Assembly (NCBI RefSeq): GCF_048569485.1 | Contig: NC_134353.1 | Location: 530,751,008 to 530,815,007, forward strand | Direction: 5' to 3' | DNA from: Anomaloglossus baeobatrachus | Taxonomy: Eukaryota > Chordata > Amphibia > Anura > Aromobatidae | Length of the DNA stretch: 64,000 nucleotides | In this document: piece by piece, positions 33,175-46,000 of the stretch | Position numbering within the stretch: position 1 is the stretch's first letter | Layout: every line of letters starts with the position of its first letter | Notes under the pieces: generated by a model | Database searches by the model: none | What the model saw: only the letters and a program-made list of their open reading frames with translations | What the model was told of the DNA's origin: nothing | Made by a program: the position numbers and the translations under genes

Positions 33175-36100
33175 AATCTTAAATTACTCACCGGTAATGA
33201 TTTTTTCCAGAAGCCACGACAGCGCCACCAGAGAGATAGGTTCGCCCATCTTAGGACAGGAAACCCACTGAAATAAAAGGGCGGCATCTCTCTACCGCAT
33301 CAGTTTGGTTACAGAGCATAGAGAGGAATACCAGAAACACAATAAATCAAATAAACACCATACCATCACCTACACCAAATGAAATGAAAATCTGTCGGAC
33401 AGTAGATACCAATAAGCCGAAGGGTGATAAGTAAGGAAGTGGTGGGAAGCAGTGGCGTTGTCGTGGTTTCTGGAAAAAATCATTACCAGTGAGTAATTTA
33501 AGATTTTTCCCTTCACGACGACAGCGCCACCAGAGAGATTCTGAAGACAACAACCTTAGGGAGGGACCATAGCCTCTAGAACCCTTCTACCAAAGGTCAG
33601 ATCCACTGTGGCCGACAAGTTTAAACGGTAGTGCTGAAAAATGGTCGTAGGAGAAGACCAGGTAGCCGCCTTACATATGAGATCCAAGGGGACATCAGCT
33701 CTCTCGGCCCACCGCTCTGGTAGAATAAGCTGTGATACCTTGCGGGATGGGTCTATTCTGGGCAACATAAGCTGCCTTAATCGCCTCCCTGACCAATCTA
33801 GCTATTGAACCCTTGGAAGCGGAACACCCCCGTCTAGAACCCTGAAAACACAGGAATAGAGACTGACTTTTCCACCAGGGCCTAGTGACCTCAATGTACT
33901 GTCTTAAGGCCCTAGACACATCCAAGGTATGTAATCGTTCCTCCTTAGGATTCATAGGGGCTGGACAGAAAAAAGGACAATTTCCTGAGATTTATGAAAA
34001 GACCTAGCTACCTTGTGTAAATAGGCAGGGTCAGTCCGCAGGAGTACTCGGTCATCAAAAAACTGCATATGGGGGGGGGTTTACCGAGATGGCCTGAAGG
34101 CCGCTGACTCGTCTAGCTGATGTCAGGGCCACTAACAGAGCAACTTTAAATGTCAGGAATTTAATAGAAGCACCAGTCAGGGGCTCAAACGGGGGCCCTG
34201 TCAGTCCAGAACCAGATGGAGATCCCATGGAGGAAACAGTAAACAGGTGATGTAATGATTAATGACCCCATGAAGGTCGAATGAAATTGCAGCTTGAACC
34301 CATCTCTAACAACTCCACGGATCCAATCACTGGATGAGATCTGACACCCAGCGGGGAAAAAGGAGGAGAGACGACCTCCTACCTGGATGGAAACATCACC
34401 GAGCCGGCTTCTTACCCTCGGTAGAAGGGCCGAAGGAGAAGCCTGAGCGCTTCTTCTTGCTGTCTCTCCACCCCTCCTGGGATGAGGGTTGCTTCTTCCT
34501 GGAGAACCGTTTCCTTCGGAAGCTGCGCTGCCTAAAGGAAATAGAGGAAAAGGTAGGAAACCCTTTCTTTTTGTCACCAGCTTTCTCCAGGATGTCATCA
34601 AGTGGTTTACTGAAAAGGTAGTCCCCTTCGCAAGGCATGGCAAAAAGCTTTGACTTTGTGTGTGAGTCGCATGGCCGCCCTTTCAACCAGAGCGACCTTC
34701 TTGCCGAGTTTCCCAGAGCTGCCGACTTAGCAGATAACCTCAGAGTATCTGCTGACGCATCAGCCAGGAAGGCCGCCGCTACTTTCGCTCTAGGAATAGC
34801 CGCAAGAAGTTGATCACGAGGGGCTTCCTCCTTAGTCTGATCCTCCAGTTGCTGGATCCAGACCATCAGGGATCGGGCTACGCAGGTACCAGCGACAGCT
34901 GGCCGGAGTGCTCCCACAGATGTTTTCCAAGCTGGGCGAAGATAGGTGTCTGCTTTCTGGTCCAACGGATCTTTCAAAGACCCCATGTCTTCAAATGGGA
35001 GGGAGGTTAGTTTCGCCATCTTAGCCACGGCTACATCAATTTTAGGACAATGGTCCCACAGACAGGAATCTTCCTCCTGGAAAGGATACTTTTTTACTTT
35101 TTCCGTAACAGGGACGGAGGATAAGCTCTCCTATCAGGCTTGTCCCACTGGTCTTTAATCAGTCTTTTCACTTTGTCGTGAACTGAAAAGGCACGTCGTC
35201 TCTTACGTTCAAGGCAGACGTCTCCCCTGATTCTCGTTCCTGCAGGACAGATCTGCCTGACATGGCAGGAACAGCTGGAAAAGCAAACCCGTTAAGAGAT
35301 TCTCGAAGTTCCGCTCGGATGACATCCTTTAGGCTGCTAGCGAGATCTGGTGCCTCCTCCGCAACAGTCTTCTGAATGCAAGTTCCACATAACCTCTTCT
35401 GGTAGTCAGAAGGCAATGAGGCTCTGCACAAGGGACATTCCTTATGCTTGGTCTTGGCTGACTTCTTACTAGGCTTATCTGGTTCAGGTGAACGAGGGGT
35501 CCTCGGAACTCCAGCAGGCGGTAGACTTTTGTGTAGGACGACCCCAACTAGAACCAGTTACACCACTCCTTGACGCAGCAACAGCTTCAGTGACTGCTTT
35601 TTGTGCTCCCCATGCTGCTCGCTCTCTTCATGCTCGCAGGATGCGTTTTGTGATTCCTCCATCAAAGCTAGAGGATCAGCAGACTAGAGCAACCTGGGAC
35701 CAGCTGAGCCAGCGATTTATCCCTCTGCAGAAGTTAGCGGTGGGCAGTGTCCTCTTACTGCCCACCGCACATGCAGAGGCAACGCTTAGTTGTGACGTCA
35801 CCTCCAGCTAATTTCCTGAAGTGGGAGGAAGCTGCTGCCTCGCGTACCACCTGCTGGGACAGCCGCCGGGAAGGAAGCGGTGGCTCTGGCAGGAACAGCC
35901 ACCTGGCGCCGAACCAGGAACGCTTGGCTATGCACAGGTACGCTTACCTTAATCATTGCCACACGTACCACCTGCTGGGACAGCCGCAGAGCAGGGACAC
36001 AAGGCCGGGGAGGAAGCTGCGGCTCTGGCAGGCACAGCCGCCAGGCGCCAAAACCAGCTTGTATCAAGTGCTTGCCCCATCTCGTACCCTCACCGGGAAA

Positions 36101-36336
36101 AAAAACCCCTCAAGAACGCATCCAGGGCTGAGGCCATGGAGCCGTGCAATTCTCCAGCTGCACACAGCCCTAGGACCTGTCGCCTTCACTATGGCAGTAC
36201 CACAGCACTTCTGGTTCTCCTATTCTGAGACAGGAAACCGAAACTGATGTGGTAGAGAGATGCCCCCCTTTTATTTCAGTGGGGTTCCTGTCCTAAGATG
36301 GATGTACCTCTCTCTGGTGGTGCTGTCGTGAAGGTA
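33175..36336 (-). mobile_element. second DIRS retrotransposon, internally deleted fossil
   Basis: The termini carry complementary GCCACGACAGCGCCACCAGAG-type repeats (about 33,210 and 36,310), with an internal complementary segment near 33,450-33,530. On the minus strand a gag-like ORF (35,028-34,396) is followed almost directly by the tyrosine-recombinase end (about 33,955-33,556), so the RT/RNase H middle is absent. Its gag resembles that of the DIRS at 27.5-32.9 kb only distantly, so it is a different family. It is broken. Confidence 0.7.
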
Positions 36337-36339
36337 AAA

Positions 36340-37104
36340 AAAAAGTGCATATTTTATAGGAAGATTAGAGAGATCTTACAGTAACTGGGAAGTAACAGGT
36401 TTCCACATTTCTCACCACCCACAGTCATGGAAAGACTGAATAAGTCACAGTAAAAATATAGAAGGTAAAAATGTAGACACTGGTAAGGCATGGACCAAAT
36501 GCATATTTTCTTTTCTAAACAGGTCTATATAAGATTTTTGGGTTTAGCTCCTAGAACATTATTTCCCCTAGCTACATCAGCAGGATAGTGACCAGGGATG
36601 TACAATTTTTATATAATTGACTAAATAGTGTGATAAACAGGTGTATTCTCCAATTCCAGATCCTAAACCAGAGTCAGTAGCACAAGGTCTCAAGCCAGGA
36701 CACTGATTAATCCTAAAAAGACATGCAAGAAAGAGCCACGAGTCAAGACTAGGTGGGCTGATCCAGCATCTAACCACAGCAACATTACAATCTCTTCAGA
36801 TTGGGGCTGATCTAGGGGAAATAACCAATAGAAGGGAAACATGCTTACAGAAACCCTATGCAAACAAGGGCTCATGGTGGGAGAAACCTTCTCCGCCCTG
36901 AACTAAATTAGTTTAAGTGGGCAATTTTCATGGGTAACACACAGACCTGTATAACTGGTATTGTCTTGCATATTGGTATTTGTAGCCATAAAAGTGCAAC
37001 TCTGTACTACATAAAGATGATCAGATCCACACGTAAGGAAAATCTGACTAGACGTTCTTTGACTAGGATACAGAAACAAGACAAGAGATCCTTAAGTGCT
37101 GTGA
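36340..37104. other. spacer, nothing recognised
   Basis: AT-rich sequence between the DIRS fossil and the MITE. The short ORFs lack any recognisable domain. Confidence 0.3.
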
Positions 37105-37106
37105 TA

Positions 37107-37929
37107 CCATATTTTTCGCTTTATAAGACACACCCCCAAATTTGGTGAAGGAAAGGAGAATTTATTTTTTTTTAATGTTAAATGGGGTCCATCTTATGCC
37201 AGTGTCCGTCTAACATCATATAGGGTATATGTCCCTCATCCTAAAATTAATCTGGATATGGCCCCCTTATATTGAATATAGCCTCCTTGTGCTGGGACAT
37301 ATCCCCCTGTGCTGCCCATGGCCCCTATAGATGGTACACCTTCCCTGTGCTTGATATGCCCCCCATGCTGCTGCCCATAAAACGAAACACTTTCCTTACC
37401 TTCTCAGCGCTGTCCCTCGTGTATCCCACCTCGCAGTTGAGCTCCGGCTTCCTCTACTTCCTGGTTCTTGCTGCCGGTAATGTGATCGGCGCGGCAGAGT
37501 GATCTCTCTGCATGTCTTATCACAGACCGCAGCAGCAGGAGACCGGAGATCAGCGCTGGAGGTAAGTAAAGCTTTTTTTTATTTTACTATGGGCAGCAGC
37601 ATGGGGGCCCATCTCTAACACAGGGGGGGGGGGAATAATGTGCGATCAAAGGAGGGCGCAGGCAGATCTAATATGCCCCAGCCCCTCAGTGTGATGCAGT
37701 TTCAGCACCACACTGCTGATGGACAGCAGCTGTGCATATTATATGTGCAGGAGATCAAACGCTGCCGCCCACAGCTGTCACCTTCCCCCAGGACTGCTCA
37801 AGAGCAGACCCTGCAGTATATTATATATTTATATGTACACCCCCATATATTTGGTTTTTAAGACTCACCCCCTATTTTCCCCCCAAAATTTGGGGGAACA
37901 ATAGTTGTCTTATAAAGCGAAAAATACGG
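37107..37929. mobile_element. TA-flanked MITE, TTTATAAGACAC family
   Basis: Ends CCATATTTTTCGCTTTATAA and the inverse of TTATAAAGCGAAAAATACGG are imperfect inverted repeats flanked by TA (37105-37106, 37930-37931). It is non-coding. A truncated relative (TATTTTATAAGACATACTGG) lies at about 38,730-38,785. Confidence 0.7.
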
Positions 37930-37931
37930 TA

Positions 37932-39385
37932 ATTAAGGGTATCTAGGTAATTAAAGCAGGTAGGAGAGTCCTGAGGATGTGGGTAGCGTACTTCTATATA
38001 CACCTCCTGATATGGCCATAATTAGTCACAAAAGGATTGTAAGAGAATACAACTTATTTTGTATTCTATAGACTACATCTTGTAGTATAACTAAATAAGG
38101 TCATAGGATTCAGTTTACACTGATGGCCTGTGAAGTTTCACATTTCTACACACCCCTGCAGCTCTAATTGGTGCATGGTAATTTTTGTGTGATGTTCTAT
38201 ATAAGCTGGTCACATGGAGGTAATAAAACCATACCTTTAGTACACCTCATTTGGCTGTGCTGCGTTGCTCTCCAAGCACTTGTAAAACAAATGTTATTAA
38301 TTTGGAGTTCCAATGGCATAGAAGTAAAGGATTTCTCACTGCACCAATCACTGCAGCAATAATGCACCTCAACACCTATGCTGCAAGGCAAGGTCCTCAA
38401 GGTTCCAGGCCACACCACCAGACAATTAATGCAATGAGGGCCACCATACAGACCCAAAACCCATGAAAGTAGCTGGACTACTCTTTCCACAAGCTCCAGT
38501 TTAGGGACCCACCCAGGGGGTTCACTGATGTAGCACTGGGTTTCATACAGTCTGATAAGAAACTCATGTTCATGTGCAGAGATTTTGGCCTAGCAGCAAT
38601 AGACTAAATATGACTGGATGTCTGGTCCATGTCTTTCTAAACCTTTGGCATAATGAAGAGAACACTGCCTGCACCAGTGTGGACAATACAGATCACTTCA
38701 GTTAATGCCTACATAGCACAGGGATCTACTGTATATTTTATAAGACATACTGGACTGTAAGACATACCTAGGTTTTAGAGGTGGAAAGTAGGGAGGGGTC
38801 ATGATGCACTGTTATACTAGGAAGGGGCTACATTACTCCATATGATTGCAACCAGTAATTAAAGTGCTATATTGTTGGATTCAGGTCCTCAGCTGTTTTT
38901 TGCTACATCTGAGATTAACATGATTAATGCAGATTCCCTTTAAATATGGTGCTGAACCTGCCCTGCACCCATATTGAGAGCGGTGCTGCTGCGAGGAAAA
39001 ACAAAAAAAAACAAACAGAAAACAAGAACTAAAACCACTCCTGAGGGGGAATAATGTCAGGCATAGGGGTGGAAACAGCACTGCTTCAGTCACCGCTCCA
39101 TCTATAGTAAGTGATGGCTGTAACTGCAACAAATGGTCCCTGCATTAGAGCCAGCTTTCAGATTCTCCCATTACAGAAATTGTAGCTGGTGATTGTGAAG
39201 TTCTATGAAGCACTGCCAATGGGGTCTTAGAAGAACTTGCATTGTCAGTGTGCCTCTAGCTCCTCCCTTCAAAAGAGGTGAATTCTAAAGATTCCATGGA
39301 GTAATCTGGAAGTTTAAAGCTTGCCTTCAGACCACAGATTTTACCCATCAACTATGGTTGTGAAGTTTATACACATCTGACAGAC
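37932..39385. other. region downstream of plin2, no gene
   Basis: Apart from the MITE fragment at 38.7 kb I see no exon, RNA gene or repeat with ends. Small ORFs on both strands look random. Confidence 0.3.
38726..38785 (+). mobile_element. fragment of the TATAAGACA MITE family
   Basis: TGTATATTTTATAAGACATAC, then CTGTAAGACATACCTAGG and GTTTTAGAGG resemble the left end of the TA-flanked family at 37,107. No right end is present. Confidence 0.45.
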
Positions 39386-39400
39386 AAGTCAATGCAGTAT

Positions 39401-39406
39401 TTTATT
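39401..39406 (-). terminator. plin2: plin2 poly(A) signal
   Basis: AATAAA on the minus strand lies about 245 bases after the plin2 stop. It is followed by a TGTGTATAA-type U/GU-rich stretch, so cleavage is expected near 39,385. No other host gene is seen nearby on this strand. Confidence 0.65.
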
Positions 39407-39649
39407 AACATACAAAAGTGCATTAAAACAGTTACATACTGGGGGGTTATACATTAGTGATACTGGTTACAGTTAAGCTGGATTTGTGAAGACAAAAATA
39501 AAGACCAAGACAAGGGTCAGTGACCACCAACCCCCTTCACATCTTCCATGGTCTGTTGCCAGATACTGGCCCTCTGATTAAGGGGGAAAGCAAGGAGATG
39601 GAAAACAAATGACAAGTCAGTGATGTTTGACAGTTCAGGTGGGGTTTTT

Positions 39650-40021
39650 TTACTTTTTGTCTGAGCCTCCATCATCAATTTCTTCCTCCTTATCTTGGCT
39701 ACCAGCCAGTTCTGGAGTGAAGTTACCTACCAGCCAATTTAGTGGAGTGTTATTTATAAAGTAGGTTATCATCTCATCCATACCATCCTTTATTTGTGTA
39801 ATCTTGTCCTTAGTGGCGGTTAAGAGGCTGTCAGACATGTCTCTGAAGGAAGCGGCAGAGTGGACGTTTTGATAGATATCTGCAGCCATGGCACTAATAC
39901 TTTGAGCCTTGTTCTGAAGGTTTTGCTGAAGACCTTGGACACTGGAGACCAGAGACAGACATGTGCTTTGCAGGTGATTAGCAAGATGCCGGGCAATAGC
40001 CAGTGTGCGGGATTCAATTTC
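39650..40021 (-). CDS. plin2: plin2 last coding exon
   Basis: This 372-nt exon encodes residues 296-418 and the stop TAA. It opens [13 protein letters not shown], holds [20 protein letters not shown] and NTPLNWLVG, and ends in an acidic-basic tail ([13 protein letters not shown]). The hydrophobic NTPLNWLVG segment packs the C-terminal bundle in this family. The acceptor is TTACAG. Confidence 0.9.
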   Translation of the reverse strand, partial: EIESRTLAIARHLANHLQSTCLSLVSSVQGLQQNLQNKAQSISAMAADIYQNVHSAASFRDMSDSLLTATKDKITQIKDGMDEMITYFINNTPLNWLVGNFTPELAGSQDKEEEIDDGGSDKK

Positions 40022-43000
40022 CTGTAAGGAGAAGAAATGTTATGTTTCCAGTACACAGATGATGCCTAGCATAAGACTCAAGGGAGTGTCATTACCTCTG
40101 CACCCTCAGTTTCTCCACCAGCATCTTCTCTGGAGCCTTTTGTCCACTCCACCCACTTGTTGTATATGTTCTCTTGAGCATCATGGATCTTCTGATTTGC
40201 ATTATTTATGTTCTTTCTTGCATATTCAATCTGAAAAGTTGTATATAAGCAGGTGAGGTTATATGCACTACATTTGGCTTATTCAGGTACCCTGAAATAT
40301 CCTCAATATCAGAGCCAGAACCAAGACTATTATGCTTGTCAGGCAAGTGTTTGTCAAATTTCAGAAATCAATAGCACTCATGAAAATAAGCAATGTTGTA
40401 ATATCTTAGACCACGGGTGGGCAATTCATTTTCCCATGGGGGCCACATGAGAAATTGGGATGGTTTTTGAGGGTCAGACTAATGATTAACTCTGATAGAA
40501 AAAACAAAAACACACACCCAGTATAATACAGGTGTATATAGGGGTGAAGTATTATACTACACCCCTATAAAACTACACCACTACACCCGCCCCCCATATA
40601 CCACACCTGTAAAACTACATTCTCATATCCTACACCACAAATATTTGTCAACAGTTATCCCCCCCTCCCCCCATTGTCCCCACAGGTTACTAATAACCAC
40701 TCACCTCTTTTTGTCCCCTCCTCAGGCACCTCCGTACAAGCCCCCCGCTGAGCAGCTTCTTTCACATGCCCAGGCTGCGCCGATGCTGTACTCCTAGGAG
40801 CCGCTGCTTCTCTCCGTACAGGCCCCGCCGCTTCAGCTTCTCATGCCGGGCGGGAACTTTTCAACTGACACACGCACGCCGTACTGATGATATCAGGGCG
40901 CGTGCGTGTCATAGAAAAGTGTCGGGCAGGGTACAGAGGAGAGATTCCTGCGTTCCACTCTTACACAGTGTAGCGCTGCAGGATCTGTCCTGTTCCCTGC
41001 CCAGCACGCAGCATGTGATGAGGGCAATCTGACCACAGGCCTCCCGGAGCCTGTAGCTCTGGACAACAGGTCAGATTGCCCTCATCACTGACCGGCAAGC
41101 AAGGACGCCCTGAACCATTATCAAATTTCATAGTGTTAAAAACAAAAACCATATTCAGTGAGGAATTTCCCATTACAGAGGGGATCTCCTTAGGAACAAC
41201 TGCAATCTCTTAAGCTGATCTGCAAGATTCAGCCAGACAGCATTCATATGAAAGCCAACCTATACACTGAAAATTTAGGACTGGTTTTTGGTTACATTTT
41301 AGTGCAAGATCTCTAATCTGCAAAGTTTTCCAGATAAGAATCAATTTGTTAAACTCAAGAAGTGTCAAATTACAAGTAAAAACAAACCACACGGCACCTT
41401 TTAGCAGAGAAAGGCAAGTGTGAATAGATACAAGCTGCTGTGTGTATAAGTGGGGCAATTCAAAAGATGCAAGAGTAGAGGCCTTTAATATTTGCACCAT
41501 CCTTTTATGAATCACCCCTTGTACAGAATACAGAAGCACTGGTGGAGAGGGTTTTAATTGAGACTTCCCTACATTAGGCTGATAGCAATGCTTAGTCAAA
41601 GGTTTCAATAAATGCTGAATCCCATTTAAAAGGGGAGGGATGCCCACAGTAAACATTAAATCTTGGAACGTTAAATTCTGCAATTGGATAATAAACCTGC
41701 ACTGAAACCTTATAGGTGCGCTGTTGCAATATTCTGTAGTGGCGGTCTTCTAATGTAGAGCTGCTTTACTGGGTGGGAGAAGCACAAGTCACTGAGTGCA
41801 CAGACTAAACAGACCAGAGGAGAGTTTCTACCTCAGTCCTGAGCTTGGCCATCATGGACATTGTCACCTCTCCAGTTCTGAGATCCTCAGACTGGTAAGA
41901 AGTTATTAGATGTTCAGAAAGCAGCATCTACAAGACCCAGCTGTTGTCAGTTATGGGCACCTTGCACCTCTCCCACTGCCCCAGGGCTGAGAGCTGTGGT
42001 CTGTGCAGACCATGAACTGGAACACTCTGCAATGGTTAGACATAGCCATGATTGGATGATACACCACAATTGAGATACCACAGGATCATTTTAAAACATT
42101 CAATTGGCCCTTATGCCAAGATCTGTTGATTCAAGTGTACTTTTGTAGGACAAGTACATTAAACCATTTGTAGACATTTAATCTGAGGCATTTGATTGGC
42201 TCTAGGTTGTACCAGAAAAGGTCACCTTGTGGCTGATGGGCTACCATGAATATGTTAGTGTACCAAGTACACACATTTTATGATTCTATTCCATGTAGCA
42301 GCAATGGAGCCTAACCTTAATGTAGATGATTTCAGTACATTTGAATTACATGTACTAACCAGGTCAATGGTGTTCTGGAGCTGAGCAATGGCTTCCTGAC
42401 TCCTGCATTTGGCATCCTTCACCCTGGTCAGGGCCTGTTGATAAGCACGCCTGCGGGCCTTAGTAGAGAGGGATCCCAGGCGCACGTAGTAGCCAGGCTT
42501 ATCTTGGGACAGCTCAATGCCTTGTGTTTCAGCTGTGTCCTTCGCTATAAAGAAATTTGTAATGCCCAGATATTAACAGCTTAGCTGGATGAACAAAATG
42601 CAGAAACATTAAGATTGTGGTGAGAGAAGCAGCATGAAGCTGAGGCAGCCTCCTGTGATCTCACTGCATTTCTGGTGATGTCTAAAATGTGATATTAGCC
42701 AAATCTAGGGCATTTTAGTTGGGAAGTTGGTTAAATTGGCAGTGACAGACCAGCCTTTCAAAAGGTCACAAGAAAGGCTGTGCCCATTTATAAAAATGGA
42801 AATTACCCTTTAGTCAGGCTAGTTTTTTTGGACTGAAACCAACAAATCTCACGTACCCTGTCCACAAAGGTAGGCAAGTTTCCCAGGCTGGGTCACCATT
42901 GGCTTGCTAGGTTTTGCTTACCTAGCTCTTCATCTGTTTGTGGCAGGTATTGTTCCAGAAGACATTCAGACCTAGTTAGTGCAGAGTCCACACGGTCGCT

Positions 43001-46000
43001 TATGATCTGCACTACACGGCTTCCCAGAACAGTATTAATGCTGCCATTTACAACAGCCTTAGTCATCTCCACACTCTCCTGCACAGCTCCCTTGGTTTTA
43101 TCCACTACTCCTGTGATACTATGGATAACAGCATCTCTGGCACCAACAACTGCTTCTGAGGCATTAGCCACAACCTAAAATGTACAAGATGACACCTCTA
43201 AAATGACAGTAGGTAAAGTTTAAGGGGGGGGGGGGTGTTGTCCACTAAGACTGCCCCTTTGCCCCTGTAAAAATAAGCCTATACCCCATTGGTGAAGTTG
43301 CAGAGATGTCAAAAGCCACATTCCCAGGGCCATGACATGTGGGACCCGCGACCAATAAGCACCCAGTGGCTCCCCAACTGGACATTTCAGCAGGATGTGA
43401 GTGCTGTGCTGACTTCCTGCTCAAAAATGTCCAAAGGTGGGGAGAAGGAAGCCAGTGGGTCATCATGAGGAGCCTGGAGAAGAGTATAGGCACATTTATT
43501 TATGTGAGCAAACAAGGGGACTGAGATGGGGGTTGTTTAAGTAGTGGACACCTTCTTTAAGGCTCTACATGACTTCAGTAGCTTACCTTTTCAGAAGACT
43601 GATACAGAATAGGCAACCTTTCTTCAATTTTATCAAGTCCAACGCAGGCAATATTGTTTGCCAGAGCAACTGGGAAGGGAGAGGGGAAAAGAACAAAGTT
43701 ACATCTACATATTGATGACAGCAGAGTTCTGGCAAATACTGGCAAGGTGCTATGCATACTTCTGATGCTAGGAGAGAATGGACTGTAGGTTACAAGATAC
43801 AGCCCTTCCATGATACAGGCCTTGTTTATGTTTCTAGTGTGAAGAATAAAGGTGAGTGAATCAGGCAAATTTGGAATTTGTGTGGCATCTCCTGGGAAAT
43901 ATGCCGAGAAGATATTCTATTTGAATTTAGGCGATGTACACATGCTGAATCTGGGTGGTGACCAAAAAAAAAAAAAAAAGCCTGTGAGTACAAAATGCAA
44001 ACTGGGGTTCAAAAATAGAAATAAAAGTGAGTATGCTATACTTACCAAGTCACTGGTGTGGCTGTAACTGCTCCCGTGGCCTCATTCACTTCTGGGGCTA
44101 CTCATAACCTTCATTTACATATGCACTGCTTCCCCTGCCCACTGGTGTGGTTGCAGTCAGAAACCCCCCCCCCCCTCCACTTAGTGACTGACACTTTCAG
44201 TTACTGACCAGGTCTATTGCACAGTAAAAACATAGGGTCCCCCTAGCACAGAAAACTTATGGCTACAACCTTTAGCCATGTGCTTATCTTTGCTGTGTTT
44301 CGAAATAGAAAGAACTGCTTTTAAAATAAAAACCCAACACATGTGCAGTCCCTCCCAATTTTGATACCCAAGAGCCCAGCAGCTAGGGGCTGGTATGCTC
44401 AGGCTGGGGAGAGTCATGCTTATTGGGCTCTGCCCAGGCTACAAATCCTACAGCTGCCCAGGATAGCTGACACTTCACCTGTCTCTTCCTGATTGCCCCG
44501 AGAGGGCAGTTGGGGTAATTGGGAGGGGGTGTAGTGAGTGTCAGCTCACAGCTGCCACTAAGACTTAAATTAGTAATGGGAGGCATCTGACACCCCCCCC
44601 CCCCCTCCTACATTACTAATCTGTAAGTGAGAAGAAATAAAAACCAAAGAGCTTTGGGTGGTTAACTTTACCTCAGGTTACTTCAGTGATCTCACCTGAG
44701 TTAATTGAGGTCTGGTTACCTGCGGTCACAGGTGGAAGGCAGTGGGAACCTCCAGCTGTAGCTGCGGTTAACCAGAGTGACGTCACAACTGATCGCGTGG
44801 CTCACTCAAGCCTGGCTAAAACTCAGTGGGCAGTCATGTTCCATGACTGCACACCAACTTGAGATTAAATTGCCCCTCCCCACCTCCAGTGTTTTTCCTG
44901 TCCCTTCAGGAGCCAGTTGCATGACAGGTGCTCCTAGCGTGAAGCAAATTTATCCTTTGGAATTTAAGCAGATTCAAGGATCACAGTCTCAGCCTTCTTG
45001 TCATGTGACCCAGGGACACCACCTCTTTAAGAAAGGTCCCTCAGCCTTCAATTGCTATGAGAACGGGCTCGGGGGAATCTCCACCCTCCTTTCTCCCTGC
45101 CAAGCAGTCCGGTGCTAACAAGTGAATGAGGTCCCTCTGCCATCAGAGCACCATCTTTAATGATGTGGTATCATGGGCAGGACTACCACTTTCCATAGAG
45201 GGCTCTTGGCATTGGAAAATAAAATAGCGAAGACTGAGAGGGGGGGTGGGGGGTCACTTCTTGATAAGCCTAATAATTTAGACCAAACTTAAAACTACAC
45301 CTTAAAGTGTTCATTATTCAGTGATCTGTTAATCACTTATTAAAAACGTGAAATATAAGATACATATGCTACTTGGCCAAGCTCAAATGGACTGATGCAG
45401 TATGTGCGGCACAACAAACATACCATACATACTATCATCTTATGGTTGGACAGAGCCCCAAATTTCTCATAAAGGAGTCCCCTTCTGGAGAAATAATTGG
45501 ATTTATTGTAATGGGACAAAATTGTAAAACCAAACCTTTTATAGTAGCTCAGGATCTCACTATTCACATTAAATGGGTCCCATCAAAGAAAAAGGAATGG
45601 TCTTACTGTAATTAACTGGGTACAAAATATAAGCTGAGGCTTCTTCTTGGTTATCACAATTTGACTTATACCAAATGCAGCCTTTTATATTGCTTGATCA
45701 ATATGCATCCTAATATCCTAATCTATGCCCTGTCAGGAACAGAAATACAGACAGGATGCAGAGCATCTATTTAAGAAGACTTCCCCTGATGAGTAGTTAT
45801 AATGAAACACGTTGGGTGGATGCATCTTGATCAAGCAATATAAAGAAAGGCTGCATTTGGCATGTATTAATCAAATTGTGATAATACAAGAGGATGCCTC
45901 ATCTGGTGGCAGAGAGCGCCATAGTCTACCTCAGGCTCACAAGAAAATCCAGGGTCTCCCTGCTCTCAAATGGAGAATCACTGGGATTAGAAGAGACCCT

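Noticed and set aside
39650-43669. Assignment of the gene to PLIN3 instead of PLIN2
   Set aside because: [29 protein letters not shown] and [10 protein letters not shown] follow PLIN2; human PLIN3 differs at each. The C-terminal NFTPEL tail is less decisive, so a frog-specific PLIN2/3-like paralog remains a minor possibility.
45373-45615. 80-codon plus-strand ORF ([10 protein letters not shown]...)
   Set aside because: No family recognised, in intron 2 of plin2 on the opposite strand, beside a foldback repeat. Likely chance or old repeat.
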